Assembly (NCBI RefSeq): GCF_008801925.2
Contig: NZ_CP062804.1
Span: 1,488,001-1,552,000 of the forward strand
Direction of reading: 5' to 3'
DNA: 64,000 bases
Origin: Cupriavidus basilensis
Lineage (GTDB): Bacteria > Pseudomonadota > Gammaproteobacteria > Burkholderiales > Burkholderiaceae
Below the pieces are notes generated by a model that worked only from the letters and a program-made list of their open reading frames with translations, was not told the origin of the DNA and made no database searches. Position numbers and translations under genes: made by a program. Shown here piece after piece: positions 1 through 9,701 of the stretch; the first letter of the stretch is position 1; each line of letters starts with the position of its first letter.

Positions 1-98
1 TTTTCCGGTCCGGCATCCATATTTACGTCGCAATTCCGTGCGCCGCTGAGTCCGCTGCCTCCTTCCGTCGCCTTCTTTTGTCCCTACTTTAACGCGGC

Positions 99-1616
99 TT
101 AGCGCAGCGCGCGCTGCGCCACGGCGATCAGCGCCACGCCCATGCACGCTACCGCCAGCAGCGCGAACAGATTGCTCACCGCAATCAGTTGCGCCTGTTG
201 GTCGATCAGCGCCGACCAGCGCGCCAGCGTGGCGGCGTCAAAACCATCGGGCAGGTCGAAGGGCGTAATCCGCGCGACCAGCTGTGTGCGTGCCATGGCC
301 TCGCCATACTGGAGCCACAGGCTCGCCACGCCCGTGCCTGCGGCCGTTGCGATCTGGCGCACGATGTTCTTGAACTGATAGGCGTGGGCAAAATCCTCGA
401 CGCTGAATTCCGCATAGGTCAGCCCCGCCACCAACGCCAGGATGAAGGGCGTGGTCAGGCTTTGCAGGGTCAGGGCTGGCAGCAGGACGGCCATGGAGGC
501 CCCCGGCATCATCCGCTGGCTCAGCATCCAGGCCGCGCCGGCGAACATGCAGTACCCCAGGGCGAGGTAGCGGCGTTGCCCTGTCAACCGGGCGCCGGCA
601 TAGGTAAAGACGCAAAGGCCCGCGAAGCCGATCAGTCCGGTGATGGTGAGGACCTTGCCGGTGGTCTGGAAGGTAAAGCCCAGCCCGGACTGCAGCGTGG
701 TGGGTACGACATAGCCCCATAGCCCGTTGAGGAAGTAATACAAGGTATAGAAGCCCAGCCCGACCAGGTAGCGGCGGCCGAACAGCAGCTTAGGGTTGAG
801 CCAGGGATCGGGGTGGCGATGCTGGTGGACGAAGACGCTGGCCACGAGCAATAGCCCGACGATCGGGGTGATCGCTACCGACGGCGAGCTCGCCAGTTCG
901 TAGAATCGCAGGTCGCCCAGCCCGTGTAGCAGCACCAGCGCGCCCGTGCCCAGCAATATGACGGTCACCCAATCCATGCCGCCGACGTCCACCTCCCACG
1001 GTGGCAGCGAGGCCGCGACACGGCGCGGATACGAGAGCAGCACCAGCAGTATTGCTGCGACCGACATCCCGGCCTGGACCACAAAGATCATCCGCCAGCT
1101 CGCATCCTCCACCAGCACCGCGGAGATCCATGGGGCCAGTGCCGCCAGGCCCATGGCGCCGGCGTTGAAGCCCATGAACAGGGGCCGGCGCTCTTCACGG
1201 GAGGCTGCCAACTGGATGATGATGCGCGACGCGGTGAACAGGCCGCCCGCGCCAAGACCTTGCACCGCGCGCGCAAGGCTCAGTTCGAGCGGTGTATCGC
1301 AGACGGCGCAAAGCGCGGCGCCCACGGTGGCGACGAGCAGGCCGAGCAGGGTAAATCCGCGATAGCTGATGTCCTGCGCGATGCGCCGCAGCACCAGGTT
1401 GGCGACGGTGGCCGCGGCGGCATAGGACGTGAGGCTCCAGAGAAAATCCTCGGGCGAGGCGTGAATGCCACCTCGGATATGGGTGCCCGCGACCCCCATC
1501 ATGGACGACGCCACGAAGTCCACGCCGGTGGTGCAGCCCAAGGTAAAGGCGAAGAGATAAACCTGCGCAGCCGACAGGTCAGGGTGCTTGCCCAGCATCG
1601 CGCTGCCAGTTGCCAT
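99..1616 (-). CDS. MFS transporter, DHA2 (EmrB/QacA-like) family
   Basis: A 505-residue, very hydrophobic inner-membrane protein whose length and spread of hydrophobic segments fit a 14-helix proton-driven DHA2 exporter. The segment ARAVQGLGAGG near residue 115 matches the motif-C-like region of drug:H+ antiporters, and SWRMIFVVQ follows at the start of a later helix, as in EmrB relatives. The ATG at 1616 is the only sensible start, because the first hydrophobic helix follows soon after. It reads away from the 251-residue oxygenase-like gene upstream on the same strand, 135 bases apart. No membrane-fusion partner (EmrA-like) lies next to it, so the substrate cannot be told; EmrB-like proteins export drugs, dyes or organic anions. 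Confidence 0.85.
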   Translation of the reverse strand: MATGSAMLGKHPDLSAAQVYLFAFTLGCTTGVDFVASSMMGVAGTHIRGGIHASPEDFLWSLTSYAAAATVANLVLRRIAQDISYRGFTLLGLLVATVGAALCAVCDTPLELSLARAVQGLGAGGLFTASRIIIQLAASREERRPLFMGFNAGAMGLAALAPWISAVLVEDASWRMIFVVQAGMSVAAILLVLLSYPRRVAASLPPWEVDVGGMDWVTVILLGTGALVLLHGLGDLRFYELASSPSVAITPIVGLLLVASVFVHQHRHPDPWLNPKLLFGRRYLVGLGFYTLYYFLNGLWGYVVPTTLQSGLGFTFQTTGKVLTITGLIGFAGLCVFTYAGARLTGQRRYLALGYCMFAGAAWMLSQRMMPGASMAVLLPALTLQSLTTPFILALVAGLTYAEFSVEDFAHAYQFKNIVRQIATAAGTGVASLWLQYGEAMARTQLVARITPFDLPDGFDAATLARWSALIDQQAQLIAVSNLFALLAVACMGVALIAVAQRALR

Positions 1617-1751
1617 GACGGTCCCATCTGTCGCGTAGATGCAATATGCAGTCTGGCGCCGCCGGGGCGACGACCCGCCTACCCAGTATCGGCGAAATGA
1701 TCCGGGCGCCCAAGCGGAACCGATGGGGAATGACAGGAAGAGGGAGGGGCT

Positions 1752-2507
1752 CTATGCCCGCGGCCTGGTGTGCTGGAACGCGTCGAGCAGCCGGTCGCGC
1801 AACGCGCGCCACGCGCGCGGCACCGCGCTGAGTCCGGCGGTCAGGCCGGGATCATAATAGTGGACGATCAATGAGCGGCGCTCGCCCGCCTCGGCATGCA
1901 GGTTGGCATGCAGCGTGATGAAGCCGTTGAACGCATAGACATTGCCCGGCACACAGGCGATGCGGTCGCACTGGTGCTCGGCAAGATGGCGGAAGGTCTG
2001 CGCGCGTCGAATGACGAACGGCAGGTTACGCAACAGGATCAGCCCGATCTTCGCAACGATATTCGACATGACCGTCACCGCATGGCGTTGGCGCCGGTAG
2101 ATGATCAGGTCGCCGTTTTCCCGGGTGGCCTGTGCCTCTTGCAGCGGAATCAGCAGCGTCAGGATATGGGAGTCGTAGTGCCGCAAGTGGCTCTGGGCGG
2201 GCAAGCCGCTATTGACACAGCGCAGCACGCACAGTGGCGGCTCGCCGTTGAGTTCCCATCCGGCCTTGCGCGCCCATCGCCTCGATATCTCGCAGGCCTG
2301 CCGCTCCGCCAGCTGGAAGCCTTCGTTTTGCCGCAGCATGTCTGCAAAGTGCTGCGCTGCCTGCGTGGCGCGGCGGCCGTCCGCCGGCCGCCATGTCTCC
2401 CGGCTGGCGTCGATTGCCGCATTGATCTCATCGAGCAGATGTCGAGTCACGACGCCTTCGAATACCTGGAGCCTGGGCAGCTCCGCGTCGATGTCGTAGT
2501 CACGCAT
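1752..2507 (-). CDS. Putative 2OG-Fe(II) dioxygenase-fold protein
   Basis: A 251-residue soluble protein that I do not recognise by name. It carries what looks like the facial triad of Fe(II)/2-oxoglutarate dioxygenases: H110-Y-D112 in HLRHYDSH, a distal His at 200 or 204 in the segment FITLHANLH, and R211-S212 just downstream (ERRSLIVHYYD), which is the usual place for the 2-oxoglutarate-binding Arg. The strand between them (PGNVYAFNG, around 187-195) is also typical of the fold. The ATG at 2507 is preceded by GGAGC. It may be cotranscribed with the efflux protein downstream. The substrate is unknown; a prolyl- or lysyl-hydroxylase-like role is possible but unproven. Confidence 0.5.
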   Translation of the reverse strand: MRDYDIDAELPRLQVFEGVVTRHLLDEINAAIDASRETWRPADGRRATQAAQHFADMLRQNEGFQLAERQACEISRRWARKAGWELNGEPPLCVLRCVNSGLPAQSHLRHYDSHILTLLIPLQEAQATRENGDLIIYRRQRHAVTVMSNIVAKIGLILLRNLPFVIRRAQTFRHLAEHQCDRIACVPGNVYAFNGFITLHANLHAEAGERRSLIVHYYDPGLTAGLSAVPRAWRALRDRLLDAFQHTRPRA

Positions 2508-3266
2508 CGCATGTTGCTCCGCTTACCGCCCCGTTCCGCCCGGTACAAGGCCCGGGAAGGGGGCGACATGTTGCGGCCGGCCACAAATGGCCCGCCGCTA
2601 CCGGACTAGGCGCGGCCCGCGTTGCCGGCCTTCCTCCTGATGATCTTGCACAGGCCGCCGCTGGCATCGATCGGTGCTGCCAGGGAAGAAAACGCGGGCG
2701 GTCCCATATCCGGTGCTATGAATCTACGGCGTCAGAGCGTTACCGAACGGACAAAACTACTTTCAGATCCGCCAGACGACACAATCCGAGTCGCTTCGTT
2801 TTTGCGTCTTTTGATGCACTTTTGGATATCGCGCGTACGGGTGGGTCGCCGCAGTCCCACGTGCTCAGGCTCCAGCTTTGCCGGAGCGCAATCCAGGACG
2901 AAGGTGTCGGGCCGATAATGGAATCTGGGGGCTTGGTCATATTCATTCAATCAGACGGATCTTGTCGGAAAGATAATCGCCGAGGTAATCAGAGAGGTAA
3001 TTACCAGGACCATCTCAAAGGTAATTTCGGTGGCGATGAGAGACCGCAGCGGTCCATCGGCTTTCCCGTCAAATGCGCTGCAGCGGGGCCGGCGTTGGTG
3101 GGCGTTGGTGCGCTTTCCCTCACTGTTTAGCGTCGCTCAATTGACAACGCCGGCTGCCGGGAACATCATCGCTCGGGGAAAATAGACGCGCCTCTGTGCA
3201 ACGATGTCGCCCGTTCGTCGGCGAAAAGCGCATGGAAGGTAGCCATTCCGACAAGGAACCGGGGTC
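2508..3266. other. 759-base intergenic region, no convincing gene
   Basis: Separates the divergent oxygenase-like gene and the DUF1254 lipoprotein gene. It is less G+C-rich than its surroundings. Short open frames exist on both strands, but none has a convincing start, ribosome site or recognisable product. The only structure I see is a phased octamer: GAGGTAAT at 2982 and 2994 and AAGGTAAT at 3018, spaced 12 and 24 bases. Promoters of both flanking genes must lie here, but no clear -35/-10 pair was found. Confidence 0.5.
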
Positions 3267-4691
3267 ATGATCATTTCGCTGCGTCGAATCGCGAGCGCGT
3301 TTGCGCTCGGTCTGCTGTTGTCTGCCTGCGCCGCGGGTCCGCAAACTTCAGCGGTGCCGCAGCCAGCCTCGCCGCCGTCCGATGGGGCGATCAAGGCTTT
3401 ATCCGCCCAGATTTTTGTTTACGCCTATCCGCTGGTGCTGATGGATGTCACGCGTGAGGTCATGAGTGCCCGCGTGCCGGCCAATACCTTCTCGCACAAG
3501 CGCAGTTTCCCGGATGCTGCCTTCACCGACGTGGTCAGCCCGAATGCCGATACGCTTTACTCGACGGCATGGCTGGACTTGTCCGGCGGCCCGGTGATCC
3601 TCTCGCTGCCCGACACGCACGGGCGTTATTACCTGATGCCGCTGATGGACGCCTGGACCAACGTCTTCGCGTCGCCCGGCAAGCGCACCACGGGCACCAA
3701 AAAGGCGATTTACGCCGTAACGGGGCCGATGTGGAACGGCATCTTGCCGCCCGGGGTCACTGAAATCCGTTCGCCGACCGAGATGGTGTGGCTGATCGGC
3801 CGTACGCAAACCAATGGCAAGCAGGATTACGCAGCGGTCCGCCGCTTGCAGGACCAATATCGCCTGGCGCCGCTCTCCGCCTTGCAGCGTGGCGGCAAGG
3901 CGCGGCCCAAGCCCGCCGAGGTGATGCTGCCCGAAGCGGTTCCCGTGGATGTGGAAACGCCGCCCGTTGAGCAGGTGGCGGCGATGGACGCGCAGGCATT
4001 CTTTACCCGCTTCGCCGAATTGCTGCCGGCCAATCCTCCGGCCGCGGCCGATGCGGCCATGGTGGAGTCGATCAAGAAGTTCGGGATCGTTCCGGGCAAG
4101 CCCTTCTCCGTAACCGCGCTGGAGCCTTCGACAGCCCGCGCGGTGCAGGAGGGCGCCACCACCGCCCTGGCCGGCATTGTGGCCATGGCCAAGCGCGGCG
4201 GCGGCGAAGGGGATGGCAAATGGACCGTGCACCGGGATCTGGGCAACTACGGCACAGCCTATGGCAAGCGCGCGCTGGTGGCCTGGGTTGGGCTTGGCGC
4301 CAACCTGCCGGCGGATGCGCTGTATCCCAGCACGCGCGTTGACGCCGCCGGCAAGCCGCTGAACGGGGCAAACCGCTACGTACTGCATTTCAACAAGGGC
4401 CAGATGCCGCCGAGCATGGCCTTCTGGTCACTGACGCTCTATAACAACAAGCAGGCGTTTGTCGCCAATCCGCTCAACCGCTATGCCATCGGGGACCGTG
4501 ACCGGCTGCGGTACAACCGGGACGGCTCGCTCGATATCTATATCCAGAATGCGCGCCCGGCGGGCAAGCGGGTGGCCAACTGGCTGCCGGCTCCGCCTGA
4601 TGGCTTCAACCTGATGATGCGGGTGTATTGGCCCCGGCAGGCGATGCTGGACGGCACGTGGAGCGCGCCGCCGGTGCTGCGGGTGGAGTGA
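3267..4691 (+). CDS. DUF1254/DUF1214 domain lipoprotein
   Basis: A 474-residue protein with an N-terminal lipoprotein signal: Arg at position 6, a hydrophobic core, then the lipobox LLSAC around residues 16-20, so it should be acylated and held in the cell envelope. The N-terminal half matches the DUF1254 pattern (YAYPLVLMD near residue 52, then SPNADTLYSTAWLDLS), and the C-terminal part matches DUF1214 (FWSLTLYNNKQ and a following YAIGDRD stretch). Proteins of this two-domain family are common in Cupriavidus and relatives, and their reaction is unknown. The ATG at 3267 has AAGGAACC upstream. It converges on the TonB receptor gene and shares a terminator with it. Family call firm, function open. 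Confidence 0.85.
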   Translation: MIISLRRIASAFALGLLLSACAAGPQTSAVPQPASPPSDGAIKALSAQIFVYAYPLVLMDVTREVMSARVPANTFSHKRSFPDAAFTDVVSPNADTLYSTAWLDLSGGPVILSLPDTHGRYYLMPLMDAWTNVFASPGKRTTGTKKAIYAVTGPMWNGILPPGVTEIRSPTEMVWLIGRTQTNGKQDYAAVRRLQDQYRLAPLSALQRGGKARPKPAEVMLPEAVPVDVETPPVEQVAAMDAQAFFTRFAELLPANPPAAADAAMVESIKKFGIVPGKPFSVTALEPSTARAVQEGATTALAGIVAMAKRGGGEGDGKWTVHRDLGNYGTAYGKRALVAWVGLGANLPADALYPSTRVDAAGKPLNGANRYVLHFNKGQMPPSMAFWSLTLYNNKQAFVANPLNRYAIGDRDRLRYNRDGSLDIYIQNARPAGKRVANWLPAPPDGFNLMMRVYWPRQAMLDGTWSAPPVLRVE

Positions 4692-4719
4692 TTGCGGGCC
4701 ACAAGCCGCGCGCTGAGAT

Positions 4720-4750
4720 GAAAAAAACCCGCCGAGGCGGGTTTTTTTCA
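4720..4750. terminator. Bidirectional rho-independent terminator
   Basis: AAAAAAACCCGCC-GA-GGCGGGTTTTTTT: a G+C stem flanked by A7 and T7, so it works on both strands. It sits 28 bases after the DUF1254 gene stop and 16 bases before the TonB receptor gene stop, serving both convergent genes. Confidence 0.93.
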
Positions 4751-4765
4751 TGGCAAGGTGCAGGC

Positions 4766-6886
4766 TCAGAACTTGTATTTGACGCCGGCATAAAGCGCGC
4801 GGCCCGAACCGGGGTAGAACACCGCGGTGTTGGCTGTCCGCGCGTCGGCCACGGTGCTGAAGTCGCTCACATAGCGCTTGTTGCCGAGATTGCGCGCATC
4901 CAGGAACACCGTCACGCCGCGCTGGAATTCGTAGCTGGCCTGCAGGCCAAACAGCACGTAGCCAGGCGTGCGCAGCGTGTTGGCGTAGTCGACATAGGCG
5001 CCGCCCGGCACCCAGTCGATGGTGCCGGCAACGCGCAGCCCGGCCGCGCGGCTGTAGGCAACGGTGGTGCGCAGCACGTGCTCGGGTATGCCGGCGATGC
5101 GGTTGTTGCCGTACTGCGGATCATTGTCGAAGCGGAAGTCGCTGTAGTTCCACAGTTGCGACAGCGTGAGCTTGTCGCCGGAGCCGAACAGGTTTTGCAG
5201 CACGTCGCCGCTGACGCCGAGCTCCACGCCTTGCAGTGTGGTGCGGTTGGCGTTGAAGGTAGCGGCCGGGATATTCGGGTTGGCGGTGTATTGCAGCAAC
5301 TGGTCGCGCACCAGCGAGCGATAGGCCGTCACGTCCCAGGAGAACCGTTCGCGCTTGCCCCGCGTGCCCAGCTCAAGCGTCCAGCCGCGCTGCGCGCTTA
5401 GTGGCACAAAGCGGGTGGTAGTGGCCATGGTCTGGCTCAGGTCGGTAAAGTCGGGTACATCCGCGCTGCGCGTGATGTCGGCAAATGCCTGCACGTCAGG
5501 CACCGGCTCCCACAGCACGCCGAATTTCGGGTTCACGCCGCTGTAGGTGGCGCTATCGGACTTGGCCGTGGGATTGGCCGGCAGGCCACCGTAGTCCTGA
5601 TAGCGGCGGACATTGCGGTAGGCCTTGGCACCGGCCATCAGCGCGATGGTGGGGGTCACGTAAAGGCGGTCTTCGAGATAGGCCTCGTAGTTGTACGCAT
5701 CCTGCGCGGCGTTGAGTGTCTGCGCGCCGCGGTTGCCGGCGTTGTTGACGTACTGGCGCGCATCGTTGTTGCCGCCGAAGAAGCGCGCACCGACGATGAG
5801 CTGGTTGCGCAGGCCGCCGATGGTCTGCGTGCCGGTGTGGCGCGGCGCGAAGCCATAGGTCCAGTAGTCCTGGTCGATGACCTGGAAGATCGGGTGGTAC
5901 AGGCTCTTGTGGATGACCCAGGTGCTGAAATCGAGCTGGCCGCTGTCGAGCTTGACGGTGGTGACGTTGGCCACGCGCTCGGTGCGCGTGTTGCGCGCCT
6001 GGTCGCCGGACAGCGCGGCTGGCGCGGCCTTCTTCGGATTGTTCAGCGCATCGGTGAGCGACAGCGCGCCGGGCAACTGCTGGTCGACGATATAGGCGCC
6101 CAGGTAGAAACGGGTTTCCACCGCCGGGCTGAACCGGTAGCCGAAGTTGGCGTTGAACTGCTCGTACTGGCCGCGCTCGTGCGCACGGAATCCGTCCGAG
6201 TGGTTGACGCTCAGGTTGGCGAGAAAGTCGAAGGCGCCGATCTGGCGCGAGACCTGGCCGCTGGCGCGCGCCGTGCCGAAGCTGCCGCCATCGACGCGCA
6301 CCTGGTTGGGCGCATCGGCGGTGAGCGCGGTGGGCGTGGTGAAGTTGATCGCGCCGCCCAGCGTGGTGGTACCGTAGGCCAGCCCGTTGCCGCCCTTGTA
6401 GATCTCGGCCGCGCTCAGGCCGAGCGGGTCGATCTGGTAGTAGTCGCCGCTGCCATCGGCAAAGTTGGTGGGCACGCCATCCTGCAGGAGATCCAGGCCA
6501 CGCGCGTGATAGCCGCGCGCAACGCCCGAGCCGCGGATCGACAGGCGCAGTTCCTGGCCGTAGCGCTCCTGCACATACACGCCGGGCGCATCCTTGAGCA
6601 CGTCGCGCAGGTTGCTGGCGTAGGTGTCGCTGTAGGACGCGGCGTCGACAAAACCGATCGAGCCGGCCGTCTGGTCCAGTGCCTGTTGCTGCTGCTGCAC
6701 GTTCGGCGCGGTGAGCGACCCTGGGGCCTTGGCCGTGATGGTCGCCGCAGGTAACGTGACAGCTGTATCGGGCGTGGCGGGTGTGGCGGGCGTGCCAGCC
6801 TGCGCGAGCGCGGCGGTGGTGAACGTGGTGAAGGCGGCGGTGGGCAGGGCGGCGGCGCGCTGCTTCCAGTGTCTGGCTCGTTTCAT
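4766..6886 (-). CDS. TonB-dependent outer membrane receptor
   Basis: A 706-residue outer membrane receptor. A signal peptide (MKRARHWKQ start, cleavage near ALA-QAG) is followed by a probable TonB box (TLPAATITA), a plug domain (LRDVLKDAPGVYVQ, then LSIRGSG near residue 125 and GGAINF near 200), and a long beta-barrel ending in the terminal Phe (GVKYKF) expected for outer membrane insertion. An in-frame extension to 7075 exists, but the ATG at 6886 has a good AAGGGA site and directly starts the signal peptide, so I chose it. The plug resembles FecA-like ferric-complex receptors. It lies downstream of metE on the same strand, separated by a strong hairpin. No Fur box or cobalamin riboswitch was seen upstream, so its ligand (siderophore, cobalamin or other) is unknown. 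Confidence 0.9.
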   Translation of the reverse strand: MKRARHWKQRAAALPTAAFTTFTTAALAQAGTPATPATPDTAVTLPAATITAKAPGSLTAPNVQQQQQALDQTAGSIGFVDAASYSDTYASNLRDVLKDAPGVYVQERYGQELRLSIRGSGVARGYHARGLDLLQDGVPTNFADGSGDYYQIDPLGLSAAEIYKGGNGLAYGTTTLGGAINFTTPTALTADAPNQVRVDGGSFGTARASGQVSRQIGAFDFLANLSVNHSDGFRAHERGQYEQFNANFGYRFSPAVETRFYLGAYIVDQQLPGALSLTDALNNPKKAAPAALSGDQARNTRTERVANVTTVKLDSGQLDFSTWVIHKSLYHPIFQVIDQDYWTYGFAPRHTGTQTIGGLRNQLIVGARFFGGNNDARQYVNNAGNRGAQTLNAAQDAYNYEAYLEDRLYVTPTIALMAGAKAYRNVRRYQDYGGLPANPTAKSDSATYSGVNPKFGVLWEPVPDVQAFADITRSADVPDFTDLSQTMATTTRFVPLSAQRGWTLELGTRGKRERFSWDVTAYRSLVRDQLLQYTANPNIPAATFNANRTTLQGVELGVSGDVLQNLFGSGDKLTLSQLWNYSDFRFDNDPQYGNNRIAGIPEHVLRTTVAYSRAAGLRVAGTIDWVPGGAYVDYANTLRTPGYVLFGLQASYEFQRGVTVFLDARNLGNKRYVSDFSTVADARTANTAVFYPGSGRALYAGVKYKF

Positions 6887-7070
6887 GATTTCCCTTGTAG
6901 CGGCAGGCCTGCTTTGGGCTGCGCCTTTTAACGGTGCTTGAATAGCCGCGTACGATACGGAGGGAAGCCTGGTGTGTGCTATGTGACACAGTGCCGCAAC
7001 GTGTGTCCAGGGCAGTCTGTGCGTCGCGGTGCGGCGTTTTGCCGCTTTGCGTGCAAGGGAACGCAAGACG

Positions 7071-7109
7071 GCCAACGGGCCGGCATGCGCTGCATGCCGG
7101 CCCGTTGGC
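7071..7109. terminator. Perfect 18-bp inverted repeat after metE
   Basis: Arms 7071-7088 and 7092-7109 are exact reverse complements with a 3-base loop. It lies 44 bases past the metE stop and 185 bases before the TonB receptor start. There is no U-tract on either strand, so it may be a factor-aided terminator or an mRNA 3'-end stabiliser rather than a classic intrinsic terminator. Confidence 0.55.
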
Positions 7110-7152
7110 TTGGTAAGGCTTGGAGGGGGGATCGGACCCGCCCAGGCGCGGA

Positions 7153-9540
7153 TCAGGCCGCCTGGCTAGCGCAATCGACGCAACCCGCAGCGTGCGCGGC
7201 GCCCTGGTGTGCCGCGTGGCCGCCCAGGCCGGTGCGGCGGTTGGCGCGCTGCCACTTGGTCGCGCTGTCCTTGCCGATCTGCTCGCGCAGGTTACGCGCG
7301 GCGGCGACCATATTGGCCAGCGCGGCTTCGGTTTCGGGCCAGGCGCGCGTCTTTAGCCCACAGTCCGGATTGACCCACAGCCGTTGCGGCGGAATCACCT
7401 CGCAGGCGCGCTCCAGCAGATGCGTGATGGCTTCCACGCTCGGCACGCGCGGCGAGTGGATGTCATACACGCCCGGTCCGATCTCGTTGGGGTAGTCGAA
7501 CTCGCCGAAGCCTTCGAGCAGCTCCATGGCGGAGCGCGAGGTTTCGATGGTGATCACGTCGGCGTCCAGCGCGGCAATGGCGGGCAGGATATCGTTGAAC
7601 TCGGCGTAGCACATGTGGGTGTGGATCTGCGTTTCATCCGCCACCGAGGCGGCCGAGATCTTGAACGCATGCACGGCCCAGTCCAGGTACGCGGCCCAGT
7701 CGCCCTTGCGCAGCGGCAAGCCCTCGCGCAGTGCGGGCTCGTCGATCTGGATGATGCGGATGCCGGCTTGTTCCAGGTCCGAGACCTCGTCGCGGATCGC
7801 CAGCGCGAGTTGCAGCGTGGTGGTGGCGCGCGGCTGGTCGTCGCGCACGAAGGACCATTGCAGCATGGTGACGGGGCCGGTGAGCATGCCCTTCATCGGA
7901 CGCTCGGTGAGCGATTGCGCATAGCGCGTGGTTTCCACCGTCATCGGCTCGGGGCGATACACATCGCCGTAGATCACCGGCGGCTTGACGCAGCGCGAGC
8001 CATAGCTTTGCACCCAGCCGTTCTCGGTGAAGGTGTAGCCGCACAGCTGCTCGCCGAAATACTCGACCATGTCGTTGCGCTCGGCTTCACCATGCACCAG
8101 CACGTCCAGGCCGAGCGCTTCCTGCTTGCGCACGGCGGTCTCGATTTCACCGCGGATGCGCTGCAGGTACTCCAGCGCGCCGATGTCACCGCGGCGGTAG
8201 GCGGCACGGGTCTGGCGGATTGCCGGTGTCTGCGGGAAGGAGCCGATGGTGGTGGTCGGCAGTGCCGGCAACTGCAGCGCGGCGCGCTGGCGTTCGATGC
8301 GGGTCTGGAACGGGCTCTTGCGCTGGGCCATGGCAGCGGTGACTGCCGCGACCCGTGCCTGCACCTGCTGGTTGACCACGCGGCGCGAGCTGCGGCGCGA
8401 GGCCAGCGCGGCATCGGCAGCGGCCAGTTCGGGGGCGACCGCGGCCTCGCCCTCGTTCAGGGCGCGGGCCAGCACGCTGACCTCGGCCAGCTTCTCGGTG
8501 GCGAAGGCCAGCCAGGTCTTGATTTCCGCATCGAGCTTGCGCTCGGCCTCTAGCGAGACCGGCACGTGCAGCAGCGAGCAGGACGGCGCGACCCACAGGC
8601 GCTCGCCCAGCTCGGCATGCAGCGGTGCCAGCGCGGCCAGCGCGCGGCGCAGGTCGGTGCGCCAGATATTGCGGCCGTCGATGACGCCGGCGGACAGCAC
8701 CGCGCCGGCTGGCAGCACCTTGCGCCAGGCGTCGAGCTGCTGCGGTGCGCGCACCAGGTCGATGTGGAAGCCTTGCACGGGCAGGGCGGCGGCGCGCGCG
8801 GCGTGGTCGGCTGCGCTGTCGAAGTAGGTGGCCAGCAGCAGCTTGACGCCGGACTTGGCCAGTTCGGCATAAGCGCCGTCATAGGCATCGAGCCAGGCCG
8901 GCGCCAGGTCCAGGCACAGCGCGGGCTCGTCGATCTGTACCCATTCGATGCCGCGTTCGCGCAGGCGGGCCAGGATGCGGCCATAGGCGGCCACCAGGCT
9001 GGGCAGCAGGCCCAGGCGGTCGAAACCGTCCACGTGGGTCTTGGACAGCCACAGGTAGGTGAGCGGCCCGATCAGCACCGGCTTGGCCTTGAGGCCCAGC
9101 GCCAGCGCTTCTTCCACTTCGTCGAAGAACCAGTCCACGCCGCCGTCGAAACGGGTGTCCGGGCCGAGTTCCGGGACCAGGTAGTGGTAGTTGGTATCGA
9201 ACCACTTGGTCATTTCCATGGCCGGCTGGGCCTTGTTGCCACGGGCCAGCTCAAAATACTGCGCCAGGCTCAGCTGCTTCGGGTCGAAGCCAAAACGCGC
9301 GGGCAGGGCGCCGAGCAAGGCGCTCAGGCCCAGCATCTGGTCGTAGTAGGCGAAGTCCCCCACCGCCACGCTGTCCAGCCCGGCCTGCGCCTGCGACTGC
9401 CAGTGGCGCTGGCGCAGGCCGGCTGCTACCTGGCGCAGGCTGGCCTCGTCCGTTTCGCCGCGCCAGAACGCCTCCTGGGCGAATTTCAGTTCGCGCTGGG
9501 CGCCGATGCGCGGAAATCCAGCGATATGAGTGCGTGCCAT
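7153..9540 (-). CDS. metE: Cobalamin-independent methionine synthase MetE
   Basis: A 795-residue protein of the usual MetE length. It transfers the methyl group of 5-methyltetrahydropteroyl-triglutamate to homocysteine in the cytoplasm, the last step of methionine synthesis, without B12. The N-terminus ([16 protein letters not shown]) and C-terminal catalytic part ([35 protein letters not shown] and a [10 protein letters not shown] ending) are diagnostic, and the last two contain zinc-ligand His and Cys residues. The frame is open to 9678, but the ATG at 9540, with GGAGC upstream, starts the conserved N-terminus. Divergent metR and a MetR box lie upstream, so it should be activated by MetR with homocysteine as co-inducer. 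Confidence 0.98.
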   Translation of the reverse strand: MARTHIAGFPRIGAQRELKFAQEAFWRGETDEASLRQVAAGLRQRHWQSQAQAGLDSVAVGDFAYYDQMLGLSALLGALPARFGFDPKQLSLAQYFELARGNKAQPAMEMTKWFDTNYHYLVPELGPDTRFDGGVDWFFDEVEEALALGLKAKPVLIGPLTYLWLSKTHVDGFDRLGLLPSLVAAYGRILARLRERGIEWVQIDEPALCLDLAPAWLDAYDGAYAELAKSGVKLLLATYFDSAADHAARAAALPVQGFHIDLVRAPQQLDAWRKVLPAGAVLSAGVIDGRNIWRTDLRRALAALAPLHAELGERLWVAPSCSLLHVPVSLEAERKLDAEIKTWLAFATEKLAEVSVLARALNEGEAAVAPELAAADAALASRRSSRRVVNQQVQARVAAVTAAMAQRKSPFQTRIERQRAALQLPALPTTTIGSFPQTPAIRQTRAAYRRGDIGALEYLQRIRGEIETAVRKQEALGLDVLVHGEAERNDMVEYFGEQLCGYTFTENGWVQSYGSRCVKPPVIYGDVYRPEPMTVETTRYAQSLTERPMKGMLTGPVTMLQWSFVRDDQPRATTTLQLALAIRDEVSDLEQAGIRIIQIDEPALREGLPLRKGDWAAYLDWAVHAFKISAASVADETQIHTHMCYAEFNDILPAIAALDADVITIETSRSAMELLEGFGEFDYPNEIGPGVYDIHSPRVPSVEAITHLLERACEVIPPQRLWVNPDCGLKTRAWPETEAALANMVAAARNLREQIGKDSATKWQRANRRTGLGGHAAHQGAAHAAGCVDCASQAA

Positions 9541-9642
9541 GCAGTGCTCCGTATTGGGATGTTGGGATATTGCGAATGTGACGATGGCGCCCAGTGTGGA
9601 ATCCAGCGTAAAATGAATCAAGCGATAAGATTTAATCAACGT

Positions 9643-9657
9643 ATGAATCAGTTTCAT
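9643..9657. promoter_or_regulatory. MetR binding site
   Basis: ATGAA-TCAGT-TTCAT: an exact match to the MetR consensus TGAA-N5-TTCA, extended by one base pair on each side. It lies in the metE-metR gap, 103 bases from the metE start and 45 bases from the metR start, where it can serve activation of metE and autoregulation of metR. A TGAA half-site sits at 9614. Confidence 0.85.
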
Positions 9658-9701
9658 ATCAAGCCACCCAGGCGCCATGTTTCACATTCCAGGAGCCAGC
9701 C

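Noticed and set aside
2622..3130. Short frames of 98 and 102 codons upstream of the lipoprotein gene
   Set aside because: No ribosome site, no similarity to known families by eye, and overlapping frames on both strands.
6887..7152. Cobalamin riboswitch upstream of the TonB receptor gene
   Set aside because: I looked for the B12-box and the conserved core on the minus strand and did not find them. Upstream of metE, bluB and cbiE also nothing matched.
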